From contig NZ_JAJNDA010000001.1 of assembly GCF_021026295.1 (NCBI RefSeq), positions 248,001 through 312,000 of the forward strand: a stretch of DNA of 64,000 bases. The letters are read 5' to 3'. This stretch comes from Actinomycetospora soli. Its GTDB lineage: Bacteria; Actinomycetota; Actinomycetes; Mycobacteriales; Pseudonocardiaceae. The notes beneath the pieces were generated by a model. The model made no database searches, was not told the origin of the DNA, and worked only from the letters and a program-made list of their open reading frames with translations. Positions within the stretch are counted from its first letter, which is position 1. The number at the start of each line of letters is the position of its first letter. The translations under genes were made by a program, and so were the position numbers. Shown here one piece after another: positions 8,520 through 18,916 of this stretch.

Positions 8520-9095
8520 ATGGGGGATGTCGACGGACGGGTCGTGCTCGTCGTCGGGGGGACCCGGGAACCCGGGCCCACGATCATCGACGCGCTGGTC
8601 GCCGGTGGTGCCGGCGTCGAGCTGCTCGACGAGGACGCCGAGGCGGCGCGGGCGGCGCGCCGACGGCACGGGGGGCCGCTGTCCCCGGTGTCCTACCGGC
8701 CGCTCGCGCCGGAGGCGTGCGCGGAGCTGGTGCGCCGGGCGGTGGCCGCGGTGGTCGCCGACCGCGGTGTCCTCGACGGCATCGTCACCGTCGGTCGGGC
8801 CGAGAACGAGATCCTGACGATCCTCAAGGCGGCCCACGCGCCGTTGCGCGCCTCGCGGCACGCGGCCGTCGTCCTGGTCGGCGACGGGACCGACCAGGCG
8901 CCGGTGCTCGCCCGCTGGCTCGGCGACGAGGGGGTCCGCGTCAACGCGGTCAGCCCCGACCAGGACGCCACCGACACCGCGCACGCCGTTCGGTTCCTGC
9001 TCTCCGAGGCCGCCGAGGGGGTCACCGGCCTGCAGTGGCCCTCCGCCGACCGCGACGCGGCCCTCCCCCGCCGACCCGGACCGGTCCCCGGCTGA
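8520..9095 (+). CDS. Degenerate SDR-like protein lacking catalytic residues
   Basis: 191 residues, about 60 shorter than a normal SDR. The N-terminal beta-alpha-beta is present but the glycine motif reads VGGTREPGP instead of TGxxxGxG. The late elements VRVNAVSPD and FLLSEAAEGVTGLQW are clearly SDR. The block that should carry the catalytic Tyr-x-x-x-Lys is missing: the sequence runs from AVVLVGDGTDQAP straight to LARWLGDEGVRVNAV. A catalytic SDR role is therefore unlikely. It may be a decayed gene or a non-enzymatic SDR-fold protein. Start ATG 8520; the preceding 195 bp hold no convincing gene. Confidence 0.65.
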   Translation: MGDVDGRVVLVVGGTREPGPTIIDALVAGGAGVELLDEDAEAARAARRRHGGPLSPVSYRPLAPEACAELVRRAVAAVVADRGVLDGIVTVGRAENEILTILKAAHAPLRASRHAAVVLVGDGTDQAPVLARWLGDEGVRVNAVSPDQDATDTAHAVRFLLSEAAEGVTGLQWPSADRDAALPRRPGPVPG

Positions 9096-9142
9096 CCCGG
9101 CCCCCGGCGACCGGCCACCCCCCGCACGGTCGCCGGGTCGCG

Positions 9143-9180
9143 CGGCTCCCGGTCCGTCACTCCGCGCGGACCGGGAGCCG
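9143..9180. terminator. Bidirectional hairpin terminator
   Basis: CGGCTCCCGGTCCG (9143-9156) pairs perfectly with CGGACCGGGAGCCG (9167-9180) around a 10-nt loop. It lies between the convergent SDR-like gene (ends 9095) and the CYTH-CHAD gene (ends 9199). High-GC hairpins without U-tracts are common actinobacterial terminators. Confidence 0.75.
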
Positions 9181-9198
9181 TGCACCTGGCTCGCCCGC

Positions 9199-10713
9199 TC
9201 ACCGCCGGAGCGGCGGCACCTTCGCCCACACGCCGGGCAGCCGGTCCTCGGCCTCGTGGGCCCGCGCGACCTCCGAGGCGTGGAGCACGCCGAGGGTGAA
9301 GTCGTGCGCGACCTCGCGGCGGTCGCCCTCGCCCGCGAGCTCCAGCAGGGTCGCGCAGGTGACCGCGGCGTCCTGGTGCACGCCCAGCAGTTCCTGGACG
9401 GCCTTCATCCGCCGCTTCAGCCGCCGCGCCGGCTTCCCCAGCACCGGCTGGGCGAGCTCGGTCGCGTACCGCAGCCGCTTGGCCTTCTTCCGCGTCTCGT
9501 GCAGCGCCTCGTCGCGCTCGCGGCCGCGGGGGTACCGGTCGGCGACCGCCATCGCGGACACCACCTTCCGGTGCGCCCGGTCGACCTCGCGGGGCAGTTC
9601 CCGGCGCGCGGACCGGGCCGCGCGGGTCGTCAGCGGCGGGTCGGCCAGCAGGGCGTCGAGCTCCTCGAGCAGCGCGACGTAGCGCTCCGAGTCGAGCGCC
9701 CCGAGCACCCGCTCCCGGGCCGCCGCCGCACGGCGTCGGAACGCCTGCGCCACCTCGGCCGCCACCGGCCCGACGACGAGCGTCGCGGGCACCCCCGCCA
9801 GCAGCTCCTGCAGGCGGGCCAGCATGACCTCGGTGTCGCGGGCCGGGGCGAGCTCTCCCGCGAGCCAGCGCAGCTCGTCGGTCAACGCCCGCGTCCGCTC
9901 CCGGTCGACGACGCGCCCGAAGCCCTGCAGCGCGCTGCGCAGCCGCCGCGCCGCCACCCGCATCTGGTGCACCGCGTCCTCGCGGTCGAGCCGGACGAGC
10001 GGGTCCCAGCCGCGCAGCACCCGGGCCTGCTCGGCGAGATAGCGCAGCACGACGCCGGCCGCGTCGTCCTCCGGCGGCATCGGCGGGAGCGTGCGCTCGC
10101 CGAGCACCCGGCCCACCTTCGACGCGCTGGCCGACCGCCGGATCCCCAGCGCCGCGAGCCGCTCCTCCACCACGTCGAGGAAGCCGGCGGGCGCGGCCGG
10201 CCCGAGCTCGACCTCGATCTCCTGCCACGCCTGCAGGTCGCCGGCGTCGCCGCCCCGGTCGAGCGTGCGGGCGGTGACCTGGTCGACGACGAGCTCCGCC
10301 ACCACCCGTCCCCGCTCGTCGGTGGCCTCCCACGCCCGGCGCCGGACCAGCAGTTCGGCCACCGGCGCGAGCGGGCGACCCCGCGCGAACGCCCGGACCA
10401 GCGCGGCGATCCCCGGCGGCGGGGCGGAGCCCGTGGGCGTGAGCGGCGCGCGCAGTTCCTCCCGCCGGTCGCCGACGCCGGGCAGCTTGACGTGCCACCC
10501 GTCGTCGGGACCGCCCGTCCGGCGCCGGAACGTGACGCGATCGCGGTGCAGCGCCCGGTCGTCGGTGTCGAGGTAGACCGCCTCCTGCAGCCGTTCCTCC
10601 GGCTCCTCGGGGACGGGGTGGCCGAGCACGTCCCGGACCTGGGCGGCGTCGAGCACCTCGACCCCGGACACCTCGAACTTGCGCTCGACCTCGCCGGCCG
10701 TCGTCACGGGCAT
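9199..10713 (-). CDS. CYTH and CHAD domain protein
   Basis: 504 residues from ATG 10713. Residues ~5-200 are a CYTH triphosphate tunnel domain beginning with the EVERKFEV signature (the ExExK motif) and with basic and acidic strands such as RVTFRRRTGG and WHVKLP. Residues ~215-500 are an alpha-helical CHAD domain with conserved His-containing helices VHQMRVAARRLRSAL and LHETRKKAKRLRYATEL, which bind phosphate or polyphosphate. CYTH-CHAD fusions are associated with inorganic polyphosphate or triphosphate metabolism. It follows kdpE on the same strand after 74 bp and could be cotranscribed, but has no known link to potassium. Confidence 0.9.
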   Translation of the reverse strand: MPVTTAGEVERKFEVSGVEVLDAAQVRDVLGHPVPEEPEERLQEAVYLDTDDRALHRDRVTFRRRTGGPDDGWHVKLPGVGDRREELRAPLTPTGSAPPPGIAALVRAFARGRPLAPVAELLVRRRAWEATDERGRVVAELVVDQVTARTLDRGGDAGDLQAWQEIEVELGPAAPAGFLDVVEERLAALGIRRSASASKVGRVLGERTLPPMPPEDDAAGVVLRYLAEQARVLRGWDPLVRLDREDAVHQMRVAARRLRSALQGFGRVVDRERTRALTDELRWLAGELAPARDTEVMLARLQELLAGVPATLVVGPVAAEVAQAFRRRAAAARERVLGALDSERYVALLEELDALLADPPLTTRAARSARRELPREVDRAHRKVVSAMAVADRYPRGRERDEALHETRKKAKRLRYATELAQPVLGKPARRLKRRMKAVQELLGVHQDAAVTCATLLELAGEGDRREVAHDFTLGVLHASEVARAHEAEDRLPGVWAKVPPLRR

Positions 10714-10787
10714 CGTCGCCACCTCCGTCCGCGGATGTCCGAATCCAACATCATGCGAGGTGCCGCGGGGCAGGGTGCGGGAACGGT

Positions 10788-11477
10788 TCAGCCCGTCGGC
10801 TCGAAGCGGTACCCCCGCCCGGGTTCGGTGATCAGGTAGCGCGGACGGGACGGCTCGGGCTCGAGCTTGCGACGCAGGTGCCCCAGGTACACGCGCAGGT
10901 AGTGGCCCTCGGTGCCGTACTGCGGGCCCCACACCTCCTGCAGCAGCTGCTGCTGGGTGACGAGCATCCCGGGGTGGCGCACGAGGTGCTCGAGCACGCC
11001 CCACTCGGTCGGCGACAGGTGCACCTCCTCGCCGTCCCGCACCACCTTCTTCGCGACGAGGTCCACCTCGAAGTCGGGCGTGGTGACGCGCGGCTCGCCC
11101 TCTCCCGGCACGGTGGCCGCCCGACGCACGGCCGCCCGGATGCGCGCGAGCAGCTCCGGCATGCCGAAGGGCTTGGTCACGTAGTCGTCGGCGCCGCCGT
11201 CGAGCGCCGCCACCTTGTCGCCGGCGTCGGTGCGGGCGGACAGCACGATCACCGGCATCGCGCTCCAGCCCCGGATGCCCTCGAGGACCTCCAGACCGGG
11301 GACGTCGGGCAGGCCGAGGTCGAGCACGACCACGTCCGGTGCCGGTCGGTCCGCGGCCGCGCGCAGCGCACCCGCCCCGGTGGCCACGGGCACCACGGTG
11401 TGGCCGTGGGCGGTGAGGTTGATCCGCAGCGTGCGCAGCAGGTGCGGGTCGTCGTCGACGACGAGGACCCGGCTCAC
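10788..11477 (-). CDS. kdpE: Response regulator KdpE
   Basis: 229 residues, OmpR/PhoB family. The receiver domain has the acidic pocket DDD near residue 8, the phospho-acceptor Asp in VVVLDLGLPD and the Lys in YVTKPF. The C-terminal winged helix contains LSPTEWGVLEHLVRHPGMLVT and ends RYLITEPGRGYRFEPTG, a KdpE-like ending. The GTG start overlaps the kdpD stop as GTGA, so sensor and regulator are coupled. It should activate the kdp operon upstream when K+ is low. Confidence 0.95.
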   Translation of the reverse strand: MSRVLVVDDDPHLLRTLRINLTAHGHTVVPVATGAGALRAAADRPAPDVVVLDLGLPDVPGLEVLEGIRGWSAMPVIVLSARTDAGDKVAALDGGADDYVTKPFGMPELLARIRAAVRRAATVPGEGEPRVTTPDFEVDLVAKKVVRDGEEVHLSPTEWGVLEHLVRHPGMLVTQQQLLQEVWGPQYGTEGHYLRVYLGHLRRKLEPEPSRPRYLITEPGRGYRFEPTG

Positions 11478-14131
11478 GAGACCGCTCCCGCCACCACCGG
11501 CCGCACCGGGCGCGGCACGTGCGCCCGGGGCAGCGAGAGCACCATGGTCAGCCCGCCACCCGGCGTCTCCTCCGGTTCGAGCGTGCCGCCCATCGCCCGC
11601 GCGAAGCCCCGCGCCACGTGCAGCCCGAGCCCGAGTCCACCCGCGGCCGCGGACGAGTCGTGGTCGCCGAGGTGCTGGAAGGCGGTGAACAGCTCCGCGT
11701 CCCGGGCCGCGCCGGGCCCCCGGTCGACCACGCGGAGCTCCACCCGGTCGGCGTGCGCGCTGGTGCGCAGCGACACCGGACCGTCGCCGCCGTGGCGCAC
11801 CGCGTTGTCCACGAGGTTCGCCACGATGCGCTCGGCCAGCCCGGGGTCGGCGACGACCTCGTCGGGCTCCCCCGGCGGCGACGACCGGATCTCGACCCGG
11901 TCGCGGACCTCGGCGGTGGGCAGCGCGGCGACGGCCGCGTCGACGATCTCGGCCACGCCCACGGTGGTGCGGTGCGGGGTGACCGCGCCGGTGGCCAGCC
12001 GTGAGGAGTCGAGCAGGTTGTCGACGAGGGCGACCAGCCGGTCGCCGGACTCCTCCACCGTGGCGAGCAGCTCCTCGCGGTCGGCGGGGTCGAGCGCCAG
12101 CTCGGGATCGCGGAGACTGGACACCGCCGCCTTGATCGCCGACAGCGGCGTCCGCAGGTCGTGTCCGACCGCCGAGAGCAGGGCCGTCCGCAGGCCGCTC
12201 GCCTCCGCCCGCCGCGCCGCGTCGACCGCCTCCGCGCTGATCCGCCGGTTGCGCAGCGCGAGCAGCGCCGGGCCCGCGACCGCGGCGAAGAGCCGGTTCT
12301 CCGCCGCGGTCAGCGTGCGCCCGCACCCGACCAGGTGCGAGCCCTCGTCGATCTCGACGTCGGCGTCGGTCTCGGCCGGGTCGCGCCCCGTGTCCGCCGC
12401 GTCGTCGGGCACCCGCGCCGTGACCGTCCACGACGACTTCGGGCCCCGCTCCAGCACGGCCACCGACGTGAACCCGAACGCCTCGCGCACCCGCTCGAGC
12501 AGACGCGGCAGGGGATCCGAGCGCGAGATGACCACGCGCGCGAACGACGCGAGCAGGGTCGCCTCCGCGCGCGCCTGGGCGGCCTGCGCGGCGCGCCGGT
12601 CGGCCCGGTCGACCACCGCGGCCACCAGCACGGCGATGAGCAGCATCGTCGTCACCGCCACGAGGTCCTCGAAGCGGCCGATGGTGAAGGTGTGCAGCGG
12701 CGGCGTGAAGAAGTAGTTGAGCAGCGCCCCGGCGAACAACGCGGCGACCACGGCGGGCACGAGCCCGCCGATGATCGCGGTGAGCACCGTGGCCAGGAAG
12801 AACGCGACCGTGTCGGTGGACAGCCCGACGGCCGGGAAGAGCCACCCGAAGCAGGCGGCCAGGATCGGCAGCACGATCGCCGCGGGCCAGCCGCGGACCG
12901 CCCGCCGGCCGCGCAGGAGCCGCACGAGGCGTGGCCACCAGCCGGCGTCGTCGTCGGCGCCCCGCCCGTCGGCGGCCGGCTCGACGTGCGAGACGAGGTG
13001 GACGTCGATCGCCCCGGACGCCGCGACGGCCCGCGCCCCGATCCCGGGGTCGGCCAGCCGGGCCAGACGCGAGCGGCGCGACGTGCCGAGCACGAGCTGC
13101 GTGGCGTTGGCGCCGCGGGCGAAGTCGAGCAGCGCCGTCGCCACGTCGTCCCCCACCACCGTGTGGAAGGAGGCGCCGACCTCCTTGGCGAGCCGGCGCA
13201 GGTCCCGCCCGGCGCCGCGACCGGCGTCGCGCGTGGCGACCCCGTCCCCGCGCAGGACCTGCACGCAGAGCAGGTCGGCGGCCCCGGCCCGGCGGGCGAT
13301 CCGCGCGGCCCGGCGCAGCACCGTGAGGCTCTCCGGCCCGCCGGTCACCGCGACCACCACCCGCTCGCGGGCCTCCCACACCTCGTCGATCTGCTCGTCG
13401 GCGCGGTAGCGGCGCAGCGCCACGTCCACCTGGTCGGCCACCCACAGCAGCGCGAGCTCGCGCAGCGCGATGAGGTTCCCGGTGCGGAAGTAGTGCGCCA
13501 GGGACGCGTCGATCCGCTCCGCCGGGTAGACGTTGCCGTGGGCGAGGCGCCGGCGCAGCGCCTCCGGGGTGATGTCGACCAGCTCGACCTGCTCGGCCGC
13601 CCGGACCACCTCGTCGGGCACCGTCTCCTGCTGGCGCGTCCCGGTGATCCGCTCGACCACGTCGTGCAGCGAGGCGAGGTGCTGCACGTTCACCGTCGAG
13701 ATCACGTCGATGCCCGCCGCGAGGATCTCCTCGACGTCGGAGTAGCGCCGGCCGTGCCGGCTGCCCGGGGCGTTGGTGTGCGCCAGCTCGTCGACCACGA
13801 CGACCTCGGGCGCCCGCGCCAGCACCGCCTCGACGTCGAGCTCGGAGAGCGCCGTGCCGCGGTGCACCACGGTGCGCCGCGGCAGGACCTCCAGCCCGTC
13901 GAGCAGGTCGGCGGTGCGGGCGCGCCCGTGCGTCTCCACCAGCCCCACGACGACGTCGGTCCCGCGGTCGAGCCGGCGCCGCGCCTCGCAGAGCGCCGCG
14001 TAGGTCTTCCCGACGCCGGGCGCCGCCCCGAGGTGGATCCGCAGCTCACCCCGGGCGGGGTCGCTGCGTACCGACTCCCGGCCCGCCGGCCGGGAGTCGT
14101 CGCGCGCGGTCTCGTCCACGGCGTCCATCAT
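11474..14131 (-). CDS. kdpD: Sensor histidine kinase KdpD
   Basis: About 885 residues. The cytoplasmic N-terminal KdpD domain carries the Walker A motif GAAPGVGKT and the DELAHTN motif. A universal-stress-like domain follows (~245-370). Four transmembrane helices lie around residues 400-500, then a GAF-like region, then the kinase core with phospho-His in VGHDLRTPLSA and ATP lid GLGLGLHVARG. It senses K+ limitation or turgor at the membrane and phosphorylates KdpE. The ATG at 14131 is chosen because it has a GGGGGTG ribosome site; an upstream TTG at 14149 is possible. It starts 24 bp after kdpC. Confidence 0.95.
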   Translation of the reverse strand: MMDAVDETARDDSRPAGRESVRSDPARGELRIHLGAAPGVGKTYAALCEARRRLDRGTDVVVGLVETHGRARTADLLDGLEVLPRRTVVHRGTALSELDVEAVLARAPEVVVVDELAHTNAPGSRHGRRYSDVEEILAAGIDVISTVNVQHLASLHDVVERITGTRQQETVPDEVVRAAEQVELVDITPEALRRRLAHGNVYPAERIDASLAHYFRTGNLIALRELALLWVADQVDVALRRYRADEQIDEVWEARERVVVAVTGGPESLTVLRRAARIARRAGAADLLCVQVLRGDGVATRDAGRGAGRDLRRLAKEVGASFHTVVGDDVATALLDFARGANATQLVLGTSRRSRLARLADPGIGARAVAASGAIDVHLVSHVEPAADGRGADDDAGWWPRLVRLLRGRRAVRGWPAAIVLPILAACFGWLFPAVGLSTDTVAFFLATVLTAIIGGLVPAVVAALFAGALLNYFFTPPLHTFTIGRFEDLVAVTTMLLIAVLVAAVVDRADRRAAQAAQARAEATLLASFARVVISRSDPLPRLLERVREAFGFTSVAVLERGPKSSWTVTARVPDDAADTGRDPAETDADVEIDEGSHLVGCGRTLTAAENRLFAAVAGPALLALRNRRISAEAVDAARRAEASGLRTALLSAVGHDLRTPLSAIKAAVSSLRDPELALDPADREELLATVEESGDRLVALVDNLLDSSRLATGAVTPHRTTVGVAEIVDAAVAALPTAEVRDRVEIRSSPPGEPDEVVADPGLAERIVANLVDNAVRHGGDGPVSLRTSAHADRVELRVVDRGPGAARDAELFTAFQHLGDHDSSAAAGGLGLGLHVARGFARAMGGTLEPEETPGGGLTMVLSLPRAHVPRPVRPVVAGAVS

Positions 14132-14155
14132 GGACCGCACCCCCGACAACGTCCG

Positions 14156-14848
14156 CTACCGCAGCCCCGGGCGGGCGGCCACCAGCGCCGCGTTCAGCTC
14201 GGTCGTGTTCACCGTCGGCTCGCCGAGCACACCGAGGACCCGCCCGTCGGTGGCGTCGGCGACGAGCGCGCGGACCTGCGCCACGGGCAGCCCGGTCACC
14301 CGGGCGACCCGGGGCACCTGCAGCGCCGCGTAGGCCGGGCTGATGTCCGGGTCGAGCCCCGAGGCGGACGCGGTCACCGCGTCGTCGGGCACCGCCGCGG
14401 GCGCCACGCCCTCCCGGCCCGCGACGACGGTGCGGCGCTCCGCGACCGCCCGGGCGAGCCCCTCGGCGGTCGTCGCGAGGTTCGACCCGCCGGAGGTCGA
14501 CGGGTCGGCCGGGCCGAGCCCGGCCGTCGCCGTCTCCGGGGCGGAGGCCGAGGGCCGCAGGTGGAACCAGGGGTCCGCCGCGGGGTCGGCCGGGACCGGG
14601 TCGATGCCGATCAGCGTGGAGGCCCCGGCGGCGGTCGTCGACCCCTCGGCCGGGCCGTGGAGCCCGGGCACCCGGCTGATCCCCCAGACGACGGCGGGAT
14701 GGACGACCCCGAGCAGGACGGTCGCCACGAGCATCAGCCGCAGCGCCGGCCCGAGCTGGCGCAGCAGGCCGCGCAGGACGGGCGTCCGGGGTGCCTCCGC
14801 GGCCGCGTCGGCGATGGTGTCGGTGGTCGGGTCGATGGTGGTGGTCAT
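14156..14848 (-). CDS. kdpC: K+-transporting ATPase subunit KdpC
   Basis: 230 residues with one N-terminal transmembrane segment (about 36-55, [20 protein letters not shown]) and an extracytoplasmic domain. Conserved SGSNLA-like motif (SGGSNLATT), [19 protein letters not shown] and [10 protein letters not shown] are typical. KdpC stabilises the KdpFABC complex and raises ATP affinity. It begins 4 bp after the kdpB stop on the same strand. Confidence 0.95.
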   Translation of the reverse strand: MTTTIDPTTDTIADAAAEAPRTPVLRGLLRQLGPALRLMLVATVLLGVVHPAVVWGISRVPGLHGPAEGSTTAAGASTLIGIDPVPADPAADPWFHLRPSASAPETATAGLGPADPSTSGGSNLATTAEGLARAVAERRTVVAGREGVAPAAVPDDAVTASASGLDPDISPAYAALQVPRVARVTGLPVAQVRALVADATDGRVLGVLGEPTVNTTELNAALVAARPGLR

Positions 14849-14852
14849 GAGG

Positions 14853-16964
14853 TCACCCGATCCCCGGGATCAGCCGGACGACGAGGTCGATGAGCGGGAT
14901 GGCGAGGAACGGCACGATCACGCCGCCGACGCCGTAGATCAGCAGGTTGCGCCGCAGCATCTGCTCGGAGCTCACCGGCCGGAAGCGGACGCCGCGCAGG
15001 GCCAGCGGGATGAGCGCGATGATGATCAGCGCGTTGAACACGACCGCCGAGAGGATCGCCGACTCCGGGGTCGCGAGGCCCATGACGTTGAGCAGGCCGA
15101 GCTGCGGGTACAGCGCGGCGAACATCGCGGGCAGGATCGCGAAGTACTTGGCGAGGTCGTTGGCCACGGAGAACGTCGTGAGCGCCCCGCGGGTGACCAG
15201 CAGCTGCTTGCCCACCTCGACGATCCCGATGAGCTTCGTCGGGTCGGAGTCCAGGTCCACCATCGACCCGGCCTCCTTGGCCGCCGTGGTGCCGGTGTTC
15301 ATGGCGACGCCGACGTCGGCCTGGGCGAGCGCGGGCGCGTCGTTGGTGCCGTCGCCGGTCATCGCGACGAGCCGGCCGCCGCGCTGCTCACGCCGGATCA
15401 GCGCGAGCTTGTCCTCCGGGGTGGCCTCCGCGAGGACCTCGTCCACGCCGGCCGCGTCGCCGATCGCCCGGGCGGTCACCGGGTTGTCGCCGGTGACCAT
15501 CACGGTGCGGATGCCCATGGCCCGCAGGTCGGCGAACCGCTCCGCGATCCCGGGCTTGACCACGTCCGACAGCTCGATGGCCCCGCCGAGGGTCGCGGTC
15601 GACCCCGAGACCTGCCCGCACACCAGCGGCGTCCCGCCCCGCGACGAGATCTCCTCAGCGGTCCGGCGGACCCGCTCGCCGTCCGCCGGGTCGACCCCGC
15701 CGTGCTCGTCGAGCCAGGCCAGGACCGACGCCACGGCCCCCTTCCGGACGGCGACGGTGGTCCCGTCCGGGCGCGCGACGTCCACCCCCGACATGCGGGT
15801 CGTCGCGGAGAACGGCACGAACTCGGCGCGGGCCTCGTCGGCGGACGCCTCCGCGGGCAGGCCGTAGCGTTCCGCGCACAGCTCGACCACCGAGCGGCCC
15901 TCGGGCGTCCCGTCGGCCAGGGAGGCGAGACGCGCGAGCCGGGCGAGCTCGTCGTCGGGAACGCCGACCGGGTGCAGCGCGGTGGCGCGCCGGTTGCCGT
16001 AGGTGATCGTCCCGGTCTTGTCGAGCAGCAGCGTGGAGACGTCCCCGGCGGCCTCGACGGCGCGACCGGACGTGGCGAGCACGTTCCGTTGCACGAGCCG
16101 GTCCATCCCCGCGATGCCGATCGCGGAGAGCAGCGCGCCGATCGTCGTCGGGATGAGGCAGACCAGCAGCGCCACCAGCACGACGAGCGACTGCGGCCGA
16201 CCCGAGTAGACCGCCATCGGCTGCAGGGACACCACCGCGAGCAGGAAGACGATCGTCAGCGCCGAGAGCAGGATCGACAGGGCGATCTCGTTCGGCGTCC
16301 GCTGCCGCTGCGCGCCCTCGACCAGCGCGATCATCCGGTCGACGAAGGACTCGCCGGGCTTGGCGGTCACCTGCACGACGATGCGGTCGGAGAGCACGGT
16401 GGTCCCGCCGGTGACCGCGGACCGGTCGCCGCCGGACTCGCGGACCACGGGCGCGGACTCGCCGGTGATCGCGGACTCGTCGACCGTGGCGATCCCCTCG
16501 ACGACGTCGCCGTCGCCGGGGATCGTCATGCCCGCCTCGACGACGACGCGGTCGCCCGGGCGCAGCTCGGTCGCCGGGACCTCGCTGCCGTCCTCCCGAC
16601 GCGCGACCGTGCCGGTGCGGGTGCGGCGCAACGCGTCGGCCTGGGCCTTCCCGCGGCCCTCGGCGACGGCCTCGGCGAGGTTGGCGAACAGGACGGTGAA
16701 CCACAGCCAGATCGCGACGAGCCACGCGAACACGCCGGGATCGACGACCGCGGCCACCGTGACGACGACCGACCCGACCCACACCACGAACATGACCGGG
16801 TTGCGGAGCTGGACGCGCGGGTCGAGCTTGCGCAGCGCGAGCGGGGTCGCCTCGAGCAGGGCCCGCGGCCGGAAGGCGCCGGCCGGGACGGACCGTCCGG
16901 TGCCCGACGGACGCTCCGGCGGGGTGTCGGTGCCGGAGGGCGGGGTGAGGACCGAGGAGGTCAC
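14853..16964 (-). CDS. kdpB: K+-transporting P-type ATPase subunit KdpB
   Basis: 703 residues. It contains the phosphorylation motif [10 protein letters not shown], the TGES actuator loop (ITGESAPV), the hinge [10 protein letters not shown] and [18 protein letters not shown], plus about seven membrane helices. It energises K+ import through KdpA. The GTG start (16964) overlaps the kdpA stop by four bases as GTGA; no separate ribosome site is needed. The N-terminal ~40 residues are a Pro/Ser/Thr-rich extension. Confidence 0.96.
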   Translation of the reverse strand: MTSSVLTPPSGTDTPPERPSGTGRSVPAGAFRPRALLEATPLALRKLDPRVQLRNPVMFVVWVGSVVVTVAAVVDPGVFAWLVAIWLWFTVLFANLAEAVAEGRGKAQADALRRTRTGTVARREDGSEVPATELRPGDRVVVEAGMTIPGDGDVVEGIATVDESAITGESAPVVRESGGDRSAVTGGTTVLSDRIVVQVTAKPGESFVDRMIALVEGAQRQRTPNEIALSILLSALTIVFLLAVVSLQPMAVYSGRPQSLVVLVALLVCLIPTTIGALLSAIGIAGMDRLVQRNVLATSGRAVEAAGDVSTLLLDKTGTITYGNRRATALHPVGVPDDELARLARLASLADGTPEGRSVVELCAERYGLPAEASADEARAEFVPFSATTRMSGVDVARPDGTTVAVRKGAVASVLAWLDEHGGVDPADGERVRRTAEEISSRGGTPLVCGQVSGSTATLGGAIELSDVVKPGIAERFADLRAMGIRTVMVTGDNPVTARAIGDAAGVDEVLAEATPEDKLALIRREQRGGRLVAMTGDGTNDAPALAQADVGVAMNTGTTAAKEAGSMVDLDSDPTKLIGIVEVGKQLLVTRGALTTFSVANDLAKYFAILPAMFAALYPQLGLLNVMGLATPESAILSAVVFNALIIIALIPLALRGVRFRPVSSEQMLRRNLLIYGVGGVIVPFLAIPLIDLVVRLIPGIG

Positions 16965-18652
16965 GGGAGCGCTCCGATCTGGGCGGACGCCGCCAGGCCC
17001 TCGGCGATCGGGCTCAGGGCCAGGGCGGGCAGGAAGGTGATGGCGCTGACGAGCACCACGGTCGCGGTGACGAGGCCCGCGAACAGCGGCGTGCCCGTGC
17101 GCAGGGTCCCGGCCGACTCCGCGCGGCGGGGCTGCGCCGAGAGCAGGCCCGCGAGCGCGAGGACGGCGAGGATCGGCAGGAACCGCCCGAAGAGCATCGC
17201 CGCGCCGAGCGCGATCTGGAAGAACGGCGAGGTGGCGGTGAGCCCGCCGAACGCCGAGCCGTTGTTGTTGGCCGCCGACGCGAACGCGTACAGCACCTCG
17301 GACAGTCCGTGCGGGCCGCTGTTCGTCAGCGCCCCGGCCGTCCCGGGCAGCACCACGGCGGCCCCCGTCCCGAGCAGCACCAGCGTCGGCATGACGAGCA
17401 CGACCACGGCCGCGCAGGTCACCTCGCGGCGCCCGAGGGACTTGCCGAGCAGTTCCGGGGTGCGACCGACCATCAGACCCGCGAGGAACACGGCGATGAT
17501 CGCGATGACGAGGATCGAGTACAGCCCGGTCCCGACCCCGCCCGGCGAGAGCTCGCCGAACAGCATGTTGAGCAGCGTCCCGCCGCCCCCGAAGGCGGTG
17601 TAGGAGTCGTGCAGCGAGTTCACCGCGCCGGTCGACGTGCCGGTGGAGGTGTCGGCGAACAGCGCGGACGACGGGATCCCGAAGCGCGCCTCCTTGCCCT
17701 CCAGGCCCGACCCGGTCGCTCCGGGGGCGTGCGCCTCGGCCGCCCAGATCACCGCGAGCATCCCGCCCCACAGGACGGTCATGACGGCGAGCAGGGAGAC
17801 GCCCTGCCGGATCGAGCCGACCATGCGGCCGAAGGTGCGGGTGAGCGCCACCGGGATGATCAGCATCGCGAGGATCTCGAGCAGGTTCGACAGGCCGTTG
17901 GGGTTCTCGAACGGGTGCGCGGAGTTGGCGTTGAGGATGCCGCCGCCGTTGGTGCCCAGCTCCTTGATCGCCTCCTGGGACGCGACCGGCCCGATCGCGG
18001 CGGGGTGGGTGCTCCCGTCGGCCGCGGTCAGCGTGAGCCCGGTGCGCAGGCTCATCACCACGCCGCAGGCCACGAGCGCGACGGCGAGGACGGTCGCCAT
18101 CGGCACGAGGACGCGGACCAAGCCGCGCGTGATGTCCACCCACGCGTTGCCGATCCGGCCGCTGCGCGAGCGGACGAACCCGCGGACCAGGGCCACCGCG
18201 ACCGCCATGCCCACGGCCGCCGACACGAAGTTCTGCACGGCCAGTGCTGCGGCGTTCGAGACGTGGCTCATCGTCGACTCGGGGACGTAGGACTGCCAGT
18301 TCGTGTTCGTGACGAACGAGATCGCCGTGTTGAAGGCGACCGCCGGGTCCACCGCGCCCTTCGCGTCGCCGCCGGCGGTCGCGTCGAGGGGCAGGAAGCC
18401 CTGCAGCCGCTGGATCGCGTAGACGAGCAGCACCCCGACCAGCGAGAAGGCGAGGACCGCCAACGCGTAGGTGCCCGCGCGCTGGTCGGAGTCGGGGTCG
18501 ACGCGGCCGACCCGGTAGATCACGCGCTCGACGCGCCAGTGGTGCTCGGTGGTGTAGACGTGCGCCATCCAGTCCCCCAGCGGCCGCCAGGCGGCGGCCA
18601 GGAGCACGAGCAGCACGACGAGTTGCAGCAACCCGGCTGCGGTGTCCGACAT
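16961..18652 (-). CDS. kdpA: K+-transporting ATPase subunit KdpA
   Basis: 563 residues, about ten transmembrane helices, the K+ channel-like subunit. Four selectivity-filter-like loops can be seen: [28 protein letters not shown], the [10 protein letters not shown] region and [13 protein letters not shown]. The start ATG 18652 shares its A with the kdpF stop (TGATG). The charged loop [16 protein letters not shown] is conserved in the family. Confidence 0.96.
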   Translation of the reverse strand: MSDTAAGLLQLVVLLVLLAAAWRPLGDWMAHVYTTEHHWRVERVIYRVGRVDPDSDQRAGTYALAVLAFSLVGVLLVYAIQRLQGFLPLDATAGGDAKGAVDPAVAFNTAISFVTNTNWQSYVPESTMSHVSNAAALAVQNFVSAAVGMAVAVALVRGFVRSRSGRIGNAWVDITRGLVRVLVPMATVLAVALVACGVVMSLRTGLTLTAADGSTHPAAIGPVASQEAIKELGTNGGGILNANSAHPFENPNGLSNLLEILAMLIIPVALTRTFGRMVGSIRQGVSLLAVMTVLWGGMLAVIWAAEAHAPGATGSGLEGKEARFGIPSSALFADTSTGTSTGAVNSLHDSYTAFGGGGTLLNMLFGELSPGGVGTGLYSILVIAIIAVFLAGLMVGRTPELLGKSLGRREVTCAAVVVLVMPTLVLLGTGAAVVLPGTAGALTNSGPHGLSEVLYAFASAANNNGSAFGGLTATSPFFQIALGAAMLFGRFLPILAVLALAGLLSAQPRRAESAGTLRTGTPLFAGLVTATVVLVSAITFLPALALSPIAEGLAASAQIGALP

Positions 18653-18747
18653 CAGAACCACTCGGGGCGCAGCAGGGACACGACGAGGTAGAGCAGCAGC
18701 GCGAGCGCCACGATCCCGCCGACCACGTCGCCGGTCACGCCGCTCAC
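18652..18747 (-). CDS. kdpF: KdpF small membrane subunit
   Basis: 31 residues from GTG 18747: one hydrophobic helix ([18 protein letters not shown]) ending in RPEWF, matching the KdpF signature of a single span followed by LLRPE. It sits directly before kdpA with a one-base overlap and its own start overlaps the preceding small ORF as GTGA. KdpF is a lipid-like stabiliser of the KdpABC complex. Confidence 0.9.
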   Translation of the reverse strand: MSGVTGDVVGGIVALALLLYLVVSLLRPEWF

Positions 18748-18827
18748 AACCGCTCCAGCCCGCGCGCCGCGAGCACCAGGACCGCGAACATCACGATCAC
18801 CAGGCCCACGTAGAGGAGGTCCGCCAC
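18744..18827 (-). CDS. 27-residue membrane peptide ahead of kdpF
   Basis: GTG 18827 opens a 27-residue single-span peptide (LLYVGLVIVMFAVLVLAARG, ending LERL) whose TGA overlaps the kdpF GTG as GTGA. It has KdpF-like size and topology but a different C-terminal motif, ARGLERL instead of LRPEWF. The tight coupling and hydrophobicity support real translation. Similar short ORFs are, to my knowledge, seen ahead of kdpF in other actinobacteria. It may be a second small Kdp subunit, or a regulatory leader. Confidence 0.65.
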   Translation of the reverse strand: MADLLYVGLVIVMFAVLVLAARGLERL

Positions 18828-18916
18828 GTCCGCCGTCCGTTCCGGAGGGGCGGCCCTCGGGGCGGGCCGCCGTGTGGACGCCACCCTGCGTCGGACCCGG
18901 GCCCGGTACGCGCGCG

